Positions 1 to 7,228 of a DNA stretch of 64,000 bases are shown here, one piece after another. The stretch spans positions 62,001 through 126,000 of the forward strand of contig NZ_BMRX01000004.1 of the NCBI RefSeq assembly GCF_014648855.1. Reading direction: 5' to 3'. The position numbers were made by a program, and so were the translations under genes. The stretch is from Streptomyces parvulus. Lineage in GTDB: Bacteria > Actinomycetota > Actinomycetes > Streptomycetales > Streptomycetaceae. Below the pieces are notes generated by a model. It was not told the origin of the DNA, made no database searches, and saw nothing but the letters and a program-made list of their open reading frames with translations. The number at the start of each line of letters is the position of its first letter. The stretch's first letter is position 1.

Positions 1-786
1 CCCGTCGACTGGAAGGTGCGGGCCGGCGCGGTGCGGGAGGTGCTCCCCGTGGACCTGCCGGCGATTCCCGGGCGGGACGCCGCCGGTGTGGTCGACGAGA
101 CCGGCGAAGGTGTGCGGGGTGTGGCCGTCGGCGACCGGGTCTTCGGGCTGGGCGGTGTCACCGGGGCGACGGCGGAGCTGGCCGTGCTGTCGGCCTGGGC
201 CCCGGCGCCGGACGCCTGGACCGACGAGGAGGCCGCCGGCGCCGGACTGGCGTCCGTGACCGCGCTGGGCGGGCTGAACGCGCTGGGGCCCCTGCGGGGG
301 CGCACGCTTCTCGTGGAGGGCGCCGCCGGCGGGGTGGGCAGTGCGGCGGTCGAGATCGCGGTGGCCCGGGGTGCCACGGTGATCGGGACGGCCGGCGAGC
401 GCAACCACGCCTTCCTCACCTCTCTCGGAGCCGTCCCCACCACCTACGGAACCGGTCTCGCCGAACGCCTGGCCTCCCTGGCTCCGGCCGGCGTCGACCT
501 GGTGCTCGACACCGCGGCCTCCGGTTCGCTGCCCGACCTCGTCGCGATCGTCGGCGACCCGGCGCGCGTGGTGACGGTCGCCGACCACGTCAACGCGCGG
601 CGGCTGGGCGTGCGGGCGGCCAACGCGGAGAACGACCCCGCGCTCCTCGCCGAGGCGGCCGAACTGGGCCGGCAGGGCCGCTACACGCCGCGTGTCGAGC
701 GGACGTACTCCGTCGAGGACATCGCGCAGGCGCACGCCCACGTCGAGCGCGGACACACCCGGGGGAAGCTCGTGGTGCGCGTCTGA
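1..786 (+). CDS. MDR-family quinone oxidoreductase, 5' partial
   Basis: The reading frame is open from base 1, so the gene begins left of the window and 261 residues are visible. It belongs to the medium-chain dehydrogenase/reductase superfamily, quinone-oxidoreductase type, which moves hydride from NAD(P)H to quinone- or enone-like acceptors in the cytosol. The first residues, PVDWKVRAG, match the conserved N-terminal PVDWK segment of the family. The dinucleotide-binding loop AAGGVGS lies at visible residues 108-114. A C-terminal VERGHTRGKLVVRV is also typical. No CxxC structural-zinc cluster is present, which argues against a zinc alcohol dehydrogenase. The GTG at base 16 is inside the conserved N-terminal fold and is not the real start. 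The substrate cannot be inferred. The gene converges with the EF-hand gene that follows. Confidence 0.85.
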   Translation, partial: PVDWKVRAGAVREVLPVDLPAIPGRDAAGVVDETGEGVRGVAVGDRVFGLGGVTGATAELAVLSAWAPAPDAWTDEEAAGAGLASVTALGGLNALGPLRGRTLLVEGAAGGVGSAAVEIAVARGATVIGTAGERNHAFLTSLGAVPTTYGTGLAERLASLAPAGVDLVLDTAASGSLPDLVAIVGDPARVVTVADHVNARRLGVRAANAENDPALLAEAAELGRQGRYTPRVERTYSVEDIAQAHAHVERGHTRGKLVVRV

Positions 787-794
787 GCCTCCCC

Positions 795-816
795 AACGGC
801 CACCGCCGGCGCCGTT
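795..816. terminator. Weak hairpin between convergent genes
   Basis: AACGGC (795-800) and GCCGTT (811-816) can pair across a 10-nt loop, between the stop codons at 786 (+) and 821 (-). A short bidirectional terminator is possible, but the stem is only 6 bp. Confidence 0.35.
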
Positions 817-820
817 CGCG

Positions 821-1360
821 TCAGGCGGAGGCGTTCGCGGTCAGGTGGTCGCCGGGGATGCCGGACTTCTCCGGCCGGTAGAAGTCCCGGATCCCGTCCG
901 CCCAGGTGGTCACCCGGATACGGTCGTCCCCGTCCGGTCCGAAGGCGTCGAACAGGGCCTCGATGTTGGGCCGCCGGAAGCCGATGGCCAGCATCAGTGC
1001 GACGAACTCGGGCCGGGCGACGAGGCCGTCACCCTCCGGGTCCCCCATCGCCGCGAGTGCCTCCGCGAACTCGTCGACGGCGGCCCCGAAGCGCTGGGGG
1101 TTGAGGACGACGGAGTCGAACTCCTCGGGGCTGATCCGCCCGTCGCCGTTGGCGTCCAGCTCGGTCAGGAGCGTGTCACCGTAGCGGTGGAAGGACGCGG
1201 CGAGCCGGTCCTTCACGGCGTCGCCGGCCGCCGGTACGGCCGCCACGACGCGGTCGCTCATCAGCTCGAAGTCGGCCGGCTCCAGGTAGCCGTTCCCGTC
1301 GGCGTCGAAGAGGGAGAAGACCAGCTGGACACGGTCCGTCGCCTCGCTGGTGGGCGTCAT
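821..1360 (-). CDS. EF-hand calcium-binding protein
   Basis: A 179-residue soluble protein of the calerythrin-like type common in Streptomyces. EF-hand loops are visible at residues 19-30 (D19, D21, N23, Y25), 69-80 (D69, N71, D73, R75, E80) and 107-118 (D107, E109, D111, E118). A fourth loop, GPDGDDRIRVTTW, lacks the first Asp and the final Glu and probably does not bind calcium. No signal peptide or membrane segment is seen, so it is a cytoplasmic calcium buffer or sensor of unknown partner. The ATG is supported by GAGGTG six bases upstream. It lies downstream of the acyl-CoA dehydrogenase on the same strand but is separated by a strong hairpin, so it is probably transcribed separately. A second EF-hand protein lies at 21642-22193. 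Confidence 0.88.
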   Translation of the reverse strand: MTPTSEATDRVQLVFSLFDADGNGYLEPADFELMSDRVVAAVPAAGDAVKDRLAASFHRYGDTLLTELDANGDGRISPEEFDSVVLNPQRFGAAVDEFAEALAAMGDPEGDGLVARPEFVALMLAIGFRRPNIEALFDAFGPDGDDRIRVTTWADGIRDFYRPEKSGIPGDHLTANASA

Positions 1361-1532
1361 GGTGCACCTCGAACTTTCCGGGTGGAGTACTGCCGTGGGT
1401 GCGCGCCGGCTCCGCGGCCGGCGGCTCGTCCACTATCGGGCCGGCGGGACGGTCGCGGTGGCGAAGGCCGTCCCGTGCACACGATTGGGCGTATCCCTCC
1501 CGCCGACGCGTCGGACGCCGCCGCACGGGGAA

Positions 1533-1558
1533 GCGCGGCGTCCCGGTGGACGCCGCGC
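1533..1558 (-). terminator. Hairpin terminator after acyl-CoA dehydrogenase
   Basis: An 11-bp perfect stem (1533-1543 with 1548-1558) closes a CGGT tetraloop. It lies about 35 nt after the acyl-CoA dehydrogenase stop, with no T run, as is usual for Streptomyces terminators. Confidence 0.6.
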
Positions 1559-1593
1559 CCGTTGTGCCCTGTGCGCTCTCCGTGCGCCGCTGA

Positions 1594-2787
1594 TCAGACG
1601 AAGGCGCTCTCCCCGGTGATCGCCTTGCCGACGATCAGGGTGTTCATCTCCCGGGTGCCTTCGAAGGAGTAGATGGCCTCGGCGTCCGCGAAGAACCGGG
1701 CCACGTCGTAGTCCAGCACGATGCCGTTGCCTCCGAATATCTCCCGCGCCCAGGCCACCACCTCCCGCATCCGAGCGGTCACGTGGGCTTTGGCCAGGGA
1801 GGAGTGCTCGTCGCGGAAGGTGCCCGCGTCCTGCAGGCGGGCGAGCTGGAGCAGCAGCCCCCAGCTGGAGGTGATGTTGGCCAGGCTCTTCACCAGGAGG
1901 TCCTGGACGAGCTGGAAGCCCGCCAGGGGCCTGCCGAACTGCTCCCGCTCGGTGGCGTAGCGCAGCGCCAGTTCATAGGCGCCGATCATGACGCCGAGGG
2001 CCTGCCAGGCGACGCCGCTGCGCGTGGCCCGCAGGATCTCCGCGACGTCGCGGAAGGACGACACGTTCTGGAGGCGGTCGGTCTCGGGCACCCGTACGCC
2101 GGTGAGTTCGACGTCCGCGTTCTCCACGATGCGCAGCGATGTCTTGTGCTCGATCCGCGTGGCCTCGAAGCCCGGCGTCCCCCGCCCGACCACGAATCCC
2201 TTGACCTGGTCGTCGTCCACGTCACGGGCCCACACCACGACGTGGTCGGCGAAGGTGGCGTTGCCGATCCAGCGCTTCTCGCCGTCGAGCACCCAGGTGT
2301 CGCCGTCGCGGCGGGCGGTGGTGTGCATGCCCGCCGCGATGTCGGAGCCGTCGAGCGGTTCGGTCAGCGCGAACGCCCCGACCGTCTCCATGGTCGCCAT
2401 GCCGGGCAGCCACCGGTCGCGCTGCTCCTGGTCGCCGCCGGACTGGATGGCGTACATCGCCAGTCCGTTGTGGACGCCGAAGAAGGTGGCCACGGAGGCG
2501 TCGACGCGGCTCATCTCCATGGCCATCATGCCGGTCAGCAAGTGGGAGGCGGCGGGGCCGGGTTCGCCGTATCCCTCGTAGGGCAGGCCGACCAGTCCGC
2601 TCTCGCGGAAGCGGTCGATCAGCTCTCTGGGGAACGTCCCCTCGGCCCAGTGCGCGGCGACCAGGGGCTGGACCTCCTCGCGCATGAACGCCCGTGTCCT
2701 CGCCAGGACCTTGCGTTCCTCCTCCGACAGGGCGCCCTCGAAGTCGTAGAAGTCGGCCGGGTTCTGCTGCGTCGTGAGTGAACTCAT
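1594..2787 (-). CDS. Acyl-CoA dehydrogenase (glutaryl-CoA dehydrogenase-like)
   Basis: A 397-residue FAD enzyme of the acyl-CoA dehydrogenase family, which oxidises the alpha-beta bond of acyl-CoA thioesters and passes electrons to ETF. It shows the N-terminal helical domain, the FAD/substrate segment ALTEPLDGSDIA, the middle beta domain, and the C-terminal helical domain with EREQFGRPL, IFGGNGI and SFEGTREMN. The Glu of SFEGT occupies the usual catalytic-base position. Overall similarity is closest to glutaryl-CoA-dehydrogenase-like members, but the substrate is not established. The ATG at 2787 has GAAGAAGG upstream; an open extension to 2835 has no site and no family similarity. It follows the methyltransferase by 61 nt on the same strand and may be the last gene of the furan-type operon. 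Confidence 0.9.
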   Translation of the reverse strand: MSSLTTQQNPADFYDFEGALSEEERKVLARTRAFMREEVQPLVAAHWAEGTFPRELIDRFRESGLVGLPYEGYGEPGPAASHLLTGMMAMEMSRVDASVATFFGVHNGLAMYAIQSGGDQEQRDRWLPGMATMETVGAFALTEPLDGSDIAAGMHTTARRDGDTWVLDGEKRWIGNATFADHVVVWARDVDDDQVKGFVVGRGTPGFEATRIEHKTSLRIVENADVELTGVRVPETDRLQNVSSFRDVAEILRATRSGVAWQALGVMIGAYELALRYATEREQFGRPLAGFQLVQDLLVKSLANITSSWGLLLQLARLQDAGTFRDEHSSLAKAHVTARMREVVAWAREIFGGNGIVLDYDVARFFADAEAIYSFEGTREMNTLIVGKAITGESAFV

Positions 2788-2848
2788 GGGGCCCTTCTTC
2801 CACGCTCGCGCCGTGGCAAGCCCCCGGCCGATCACGGTGTGGGCCCTC

Positions 2849-3757
2849 CTACCGGCGGTGTTTCACCGCAAAGACCCACCGGTTGCCCGCCAGTGCGTCG
2901 TTCCGCTCGGGCAGTGGGCCGCGTCCGTGCCTGCGGGTGAAGTCGAAGGGCGTGCCGACGGAGGTCGTCCAGCCCCTGCCCGTCAGGTCGCCGGCGGAGT
3001 CGGGGCGCGGCTCGCGGCTGAACAGATCCAGGAGGTCGATGCCGATCTGCCGGCGCGTGGCGGTGTAGAGGGGGCTGTCGCGGTAGGCCATCAGGTCCTT
3101 CTCCAGTTTGGCCTCGTAGGCCAGCGCGCTGCCAGCCGCGCTCAGGCGGTCCACCGTGTCGACGAGGTAGGTCTCGGCGGCGCGGGGCAGGTAGAAGAGC
3201 AGTCCCTCGGCCAGCCAGACGGTCGGTGCTTCGGGGTCGAAGCCCGCGTCGGTCAGCGCACCGACCCAGTCGTCGCGCAGGTCGACGGGGAGGGGCACGC
3301 GGGTCGTGAGCGGTGCGGCGGACACGCCCGCGAGCACCTGGTGCTTGAAGTCGAGGACACCGCCCCGGTCGATCTCGAACACCACGCAGCCGGGCGGCCA
3401 GTCGAGGCGGAAGGCCCGCGCGTCCAGCCCCGCGCCGAGCAGCACGACTTGGCGGACCCCGCCGGTGCGCACCGTGTCGAGGACGAAGTCGTCGAGGACG
3501 CGGGTCCGCAGGCCGAAGTAGCGCGCGAACCGCCCCCACAGCGGGTCCGCGTCCGCGTCCGGAACCTGTTCCGGGCGGACCGGCCAGCCGGCGGACGCGG
3601 GGGCGGCGAGCACGAAGTGCTCCGCGTAGGCGTCCTGGGCCAGGCTGTCGGGCCGGTGGGTCTCGAGCGCCCGGGCCGCGGCGACCAGGAGGGCGGTCAG
3701 ACCGACCCCTCCTGCCACCCCGTCCACACCGGTGTCCTGCTGTGCCGTATGGGTCAT
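2849..3757 (-). CDS. SAM-dependent methyltransferase, leucine carboxyl methyltransferase (PPM1/TcmP-like) family
   Basis: A 302-residue class I methyltransferase. The SAM-binding motif VVLLGAGLDARAFRL, followed by an acidic strand end (VFEIDRGGVLDFK), is the signature of the large actinobacterial family related to leucine carboxyl methyltransferase and the TcmP polyketide methyltransferase. Members methylate carboxyl or hydroxyl groups, and most have no assigned substrate. The ATG at 3757 overlaps the end of the alcohol dehydrogenase by 4 nt (ATGA), so the two are translationally coupled. In this operon a carboxylate made by the aldehyde dehydrogenase would be a plausible acceptor, which is inference only. 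Confidence 0.85.
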   Translation of the reverse strand: MTHTAQQDTGVDGVAGGVGLTALLVAAARALETHRPDSLAQDAYAEHFVLAAPASAGWPVRPEQVPDADADPLWGRFARYFGLRTRVLDDFVLDTVRTGGVRQVVLLGAGLDARAFRLDWPPGCVVFEIDRGGVLDFKHQVLAGVSAAPLTTRVPLPVDLRDDWVGALTDAGFDPEAPTVWLAEGLLFYLPRAAETYLVDTVDRLSAAGSALAYEAKLEKDLMAYRDSPLYTATRRQIGIDLLDLFSREPRPDSAGDLTGRGWTTSVGTPFDFTRRHGRGPLPERNDALAGNRWVFAVKHRR

Positions 3758-4866
3758 GCGTCATGTCCCCCGATCGGTTCCGGGATGAGTACGGGTTTGA
3801 CGACGCGGCCCGCGTCGCAGTCCTGTTCGGCCTCGTTGATGTCGGCGAGCGGGTAGGTGCGGATCAGCTGGTCGAAGGGGAAGCGCCCGGCCTGCCAGAG
3901 GGCGGTCAGCCGGGGGATCAGCAGTGCGGGCACGGCGTCGCCCTCGCAGATGTGGGAGATGCGGCGGCCCCGGTCGAGTGTTCCGGGTTCGAGGGGCAGG
4001 GTGGTGTGCAGCCGCGCCACCAGGCCGAGGCGGCCGGTGGGGCGCAGGCCGTGGAGGGCGCCGTTGATCAGCTCGGCCGAGGCGGTGGTGTCCAGGGCGT
4101 AGTGGGCTCCGCCGCCGGTCAGTCGTCGGATGCGGTCGCCGAGGCCGGGCGACGCGGCGGACACGGGGATGGCGTGGAAGCGTTCGGCGAGGTCCAGCCG
4201 TTCCGGGTGCCGGTCGACGGCGACGGTCACCGCGCCGGCGGCGCCGGCCGCCATCACGGCCGCGAGGCCGACCGCCCCGGCGCCGAGGACCACGAGGGTG
4301 TCGCCGGGGCCGGCGGCGAAGGAGTTGAGGACCGCGCCGGCGCCGGTGAGGAACCCGCAGCCGAGCGGTCCGAGCAGGTGGAGCGGCAGCGCCGGGTCGA
4401 CCCGGACGGCGTTGCGGGCCGGGACGGCCGCGTACTCGGCGAAGGAGGACTGGCCGAACCAGCGTGGGGCGAGTGCGGCGCCGGCGGCGTCGGTGAACCG
4501 GGCGGCGTTCTCGGGGCGTCCGCCGTGGAGGTTGAGGGCGGCGAACGAGTCGCAGTAGGCGGGGGCGGCGCCGACGCAGTTTCGGCAGTGCCCGCAGGAG
4601 TCGAAGCTCAGCACGACGTGGTCGCCGGGATCCAGGCCGGTGACCGCTTCGCCCCTCTCCACGACGACGCCGGCACCCTCGTGACCGAGGACGGCCGGCA
4701 GGGGGGAGCGGCCGGCGGAGTGCCGTACCGCGAGGTCGGTCCGGCACAGGCCGCAGCCCGCGATCCGGACCAGGACCTCGTCGGCGGCGGGGGCCTCGTC
4801 CAGCGCCACCTCCTCGACGGCGAACGGTTTCCCGTACGAGCGCAGTACGGCCGCGCGGAATCTCAC
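3754..4866 (-). CDS. Zinc-dependent alcohol dehydrogenase (aryl/benzyl alcohol type)
   Basis: A 370-residue MDR-superfamily dehydrogenase with all zinc sites. Catalytic-zinc ligands lie in CGLCRTD (about residues 38-44) and GHEGAG, and structural-zinc cysteines in CGHCRNC plus a further Cys. The cofactor loop VVLGAGAVGLAA lies near residue 190. It would interconvert a primary alcohol and an aldehyde with NAD; relatives act on aryl or benzyl alcohols. The start is GTG at 4866, one base after the aldehyde dehydrogenase stop, and the 3' end overlaps the methyltransferase start. In context it could act on the hydroxymethyl or formyl group of the furan made by the MfnB homologue. That role is inferred. 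Confidence 0.9.
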   Translation of the reverse strand: MRFRAAVLRSYGKPFAVEEVALDEAPAADEVLVRIAGCGLCRTDLAVRHSAGRSPLPAVLGHEGAGVVVERGEAVTGLDPGDHVVLSFDSCGHCRNCVGAAPAYCDSFAALNLHGGRPENAARFTDAAGAALAPRWFGQSSFAEYAAVPARNAVRVDPALPLHLLGPLGCGFLTGAGAVLNSFAAGPGDTLVVLGAGAVGLAAVMAAGAAGAVTVAVDRHPERLDLAERFHAIPVSAASPGLGDRIRRLTGGGAHYALDTTASAELINGALHGLRPTGRLGLVARLHTTLPLEPGTLDRGRRISHICEGDAVPALLIPRLTALWQAGRFPFDQLIRTYPLADINEAEQDCDAGRVVKPVLIPEPIGGHDA

Positions 4867-4867
4867 G

Positions 4868-6271
4868 TCAGGCCTCCTCCAGGCGGTGCACGACGAACGG
4901 CCTGAGGTTCCCGTAGAGGCCCCACGGTCCGCCGGAGACGCCTACGCCGCTGTCCTTGATTCCCGCGAAGGGCTGGGCGAGGGACAGCTCGGCGTGGTGG
5001 TTGACCCACGCCGTCCCGCACTCCAGCCGGCCGGCCACGGCCTCGGCCCGGTCGGCGTCGGTCCCCCAGACCGAGCCGCCGAGCCCGAAGCGGGTGCCGT
5101 TGGCGGCTTCGACGGCTTCGTCGAGGCTTTCGTACGGCAGGACCGGCAGGACGGGGCCGAACTGCTCCTCGGTCACCACCGGGCTGCCGACCGGTACGTC
5201 CGTCAGGATCGTCGGGGCGAAGAAGTACCCCGGCCGGTCCAGCCGGTGGCCGCCGGCGGCGGCCCGGGCGCCGTCCGCGAGGGCGCGGGCGGTGAGGTGC
5301 GCGACGCGGGCCAGTTGCGCCGCGTTGTTGAGGGGGCCGAGTTGCGAGGCCGGGTCGAGTCCGGGGCCCACGACCGCGGTCCTCGCCCGGTGGGCGAGGG
5401 CCTCCACGACCAGGGAGTGGAGGCGGGCCGGGGCGTAGACGCGCTTGACCGCCATGCAGACCTGTCCGCAGTTGCGGAAGGCCGCCTCGAACAGGCGGTC
5501 CGCGATCTTCTCCACGTCGACGTCGTCCAGCAGTACGGCGGCGTCGTTGCCGCCGAGTTCCAGGGTGACTCGGGCCAGGGAGGCCGCCGCGCCCCTGGCG
5601 ACGGCGCGTCCGGTGGGGGCCGAGCCGGTGAAGGTCACGTGCCGGATCCCCGGGTGCGAGGCGAGGCGCTCCCCCAGGGGCTCGCGGCCGGTGACGACGG
5701 TCAGGACACCCTCCGGCAGGGCGGCGGAGACGACGGACGCCAGCAGGCGGGTGGCGAGGGGCGTGTACGGGGAGGGCTTGAGGACGACCGTGTTGCCCGC
5801 GGCGAGTGCCGGCGCGCATTTCGCCGAGGCGAGTTGCAGCGGGAAGTTCCACGGGACGATCGCGGCGACCGGGCCGAGCGGCCGCCAGCGCAGCTCGCTG
5901 CGTACCGGCCGGCCGTCCGTGATCGGGCGGGTCGGGTCGCCGGGGTCGGCGAAGTGGCGGAGCCGGGCGGCCGTGCGGGCCACTTCCGCGTGCGACTCGG
6001 CCAGGGGTTTGCCCTGCTCGCGGGTGAGCAGGGCGGCGAGGTCGGGGCCGGCCGCCTCGACGGCGTCCGCGGCGGCGAGCAGCGCGGCCGTACGGGCGGC
6101 CGGGTCCGCGCGCCAGCCGTGCCAGGCCGTGTGCGCGCGGTCGACCACGGAGTCCAGGTCGTCCGGGTGCCGGTCCGGTGCCTCGTCGAAGGGCTCGCCC
6201 GTCGACGGGTCGACGACGGGGAAGTATCCGCTGCGGGTCTCCGGGTGGCGTCCTCGGGTCTCTGTCGCCAT
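4868..6271 (-). CDS. NAD(P)-dependent aldehyde dehydrogenase
   Basis: A 467-residue aldehyde dehydrogenase superfamily enzyme that oxidises aldehydes to carboxylates. Visible landmarks are PWNFPLQLASAK (cofactor pocket), VLKPSPYTPL, FTGSAPTGRAV, the catalytic-base Glu in LELGGNDA and the nucleophile Cys in GQVCMAVKR, then EEQFGPVLPV near the C-terminus. The chosen ATG at 6271 begins MATETRG, eight bases after the preceding stop. The frame stays open far upstream, but that extension is antisense-like and overlaps the MfnB gene. As the second gene of the operon, it may oxidise the formyl group of a furaldehyde (inference). Confidence 0.92.
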   Translation of the reverse strand: MATETRGRHPETRSGYFPVVDPSTGEPFDEAPDRHPDDLDSVVDRAHTAWHGWRADPAARTAALLAAADAVEAAGPDLAALLTREQGKPLAESHAEVARTAARLRHFADPGDPTRPITDGRPVRSELRWRPLGPVAAIVPWNFPLQLASAKCAPALAAGNTVVLKPSPYTPLATRLLASVVSAALPEGVLTVVTGREPLGERLASHPGIRHVTFTGSAPTGRAVARGAAASLARVTLELGGNDAAVLLDDVDVEKIADRLFEAAFRNCGQVCMAVKRVYAPARLHSLVVEALAHRARTAVVGPGLDPASQLGPLNNAAQLARVAHLTARALADGARAAAGGHRLDRPGYFFAPTILTDVPVGSPVVTEEQFGPVLPVLPYESLDEAVEAANGTRFGLGGSVWGTDADRAEAVAGRLECGTAWVNHHAELSLAQPFAGIKDSGVGVSGGPWGLYGNLRPFVVHRLEEA

Positions 6272-6279
6272 GGTGGCGG

Positions 6280-7035
6280 TCAGCTCGCCGCGGGGACGGT
6301 GACCGTGTGTTCGCGGACGTGCCGGTCCATCTCCGCCCGGAAGGCGGCCACCAGGTGCGGCTGGACGCGGCCCGCGTTGCGGTCGCCGCCCTCGCAGACC
6401 GCCCCGCGTACGCCGACGATGTCCGTGCCGATGCGGGCCAGGTCGCCCAGGTCGCCGGTCTTGACGCTGCCCGCCAGCGCGGCCAGGAGGCCGGCGTCGT
6501 GGGCGCGCCGGACGAACTCCCCGCAGACGTCGGGCGGGAGGTGGTCGAACAGCCGCGTCCCGTCCTTGACGGCGGTGTCGAGCATGGCGGCGTCGGAGCC
6601 GGAGCGGCGGGCGATGTCGGGCAGGGCGAGCGGGTTGACGCAGCCGATCCGATGGGCGTCGGCGTAGCCGGAGGCGACGACGAAGGCGTCCGGCCGGTGG
6701 TCCTTCACGGCGCGGACGACGCCCTGCATGACGTCGACGGCCTGCTCGGGCGTGGAGCATCCGTAGAGGCCGACCTTGATGTAGGTGGCGCCGGAGACGA
6801 CCGCCCCGAGCGCGGCCTGGGCGACCGTGCCGGGCTTGTAGGGGACGTCGCCGACGGTGGCGGAGAGCGGCTTGTCGGCCGGTATCGCCGCCCGGATCTC
6901 CCGGATGACCCACGGGAAGTTGGCGCCGAGCGAGCCCTCGTCGGGCTTCTTGACGTCGACGATGTCGAGGTGTTCGGCCGCCTTGGCGCAGTCGAGGGCC
7001 TCGTCGACTCCGTCCGGAGAGATGAGAAGCAGCAA
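6280..7035 (-). CDS. mfnB: (5-formylfuran-3-yl)methyl phosphate synthase (MfnB homologue)
   Basis: A 251-residue TIM-barrel protein of the PF04476 family. The archaeal enzyme condenses two molecules of glyceraldehyde 3-phosphate to 4-(hydroxymethyl)-2-furancarboxaldehyde phosphate for methanofuran. Key segments are [33 protein letters not shown] and LDTAVKDG. From the TTG start, K29, K87, D153 and K157 align with residues I recall as K27, K85, D151 and K155 of the Methanocaldococcus enzyme. The constant offset supports both the function and the TTG start at 7035, which has GGAAGGA upstream. An ATG at 7116 would add a tail unlike the family. Streptomyces does not make methanofuran, so the furan must serve another purpose. 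First gene of an apparent operon. Confidence 0.88.
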   Translation of the reverse strand: MLLLISPDGVDEALDCAKAAEHLDIVDVKKPDEGSLGANFPWVIREIRAAIPADKPLSATVGDVPYKPGTVAQAALGAVVSGATYIKVGLYGCSTPEQAVDVMQGVVRAVKDHRPDAFVVASGYADAHRIGCVNPLALPDIARRSGSDAAMLDTAVKDGTRLFDHLPPDVCGEFVRRAHDAGLLAALAGSVKTGDLGDLARIGTDIVGVRGAVCEGGDRNAGRVQPHLVAAFRAEMDRHVREHTVTVPAAS

Positions 7036-7098
7036 GGTGGTGTCCTTCCCTGCGTGGCCCGCCTGCCGAGGGCGGGTGCGCGGATTCGCCTGGTGCAC

Positions 7099-7111
7099 GT
7101 GCGGTCCGCAC
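7099..7111. promoter_or_regulatory. Palindrome upstream of the furan operon
   Basis: GTGCGG-T-CCGCAC is a perfect 13-nt palindrome about 64 nt upstream of the TTG start of the MfnB homologue. An operator role is possible. No regulator gene is adjacent. Confidence 0.3.
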
Positions 7112-7182
7112 ATCATTTACGCGGGTGACGCGGGCCCGGCAGGGCGCGCAGGGGGACGAATGGGGCGTTGCCGCGGGACCCC

Positions 7183-7223
7183 CGCGCCCGGCGCAGTGCG
7201 CCGTCCGCGCTGGTCCGGGCGCG
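7183..7223 (-). terminator. Hairpin after the FAD/Rieske oxidoreductase
   Basis: A 9-bp stem, CGCGCCCGG (7183-7191) with CCGGGCGCG (7215-7223), with a 23-nt loop, begins about six bases past the oxidoreductase stop. A weak terminator candidate. Confidence 0.4.
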
Positions 7224-7228
7224 CGCGG

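Noticed and set aside
692..1672. Long open frames antisense or out of frame to the EF-hand and dehydrogenase genes
   Set aside because: They are Arg/Pro/Gly-rich shadow frames caused by high GC third positions, with no recognisable domain or ribosome site.
4868..7111. A 747-residue continuous frame as one aldehyde dehydrogenase fusion
   Set aside because: The first ~280 residues are low-complexity Arg/Gly-rich shadow sequence of the MfnB gene; the enzyme starts at 6271.
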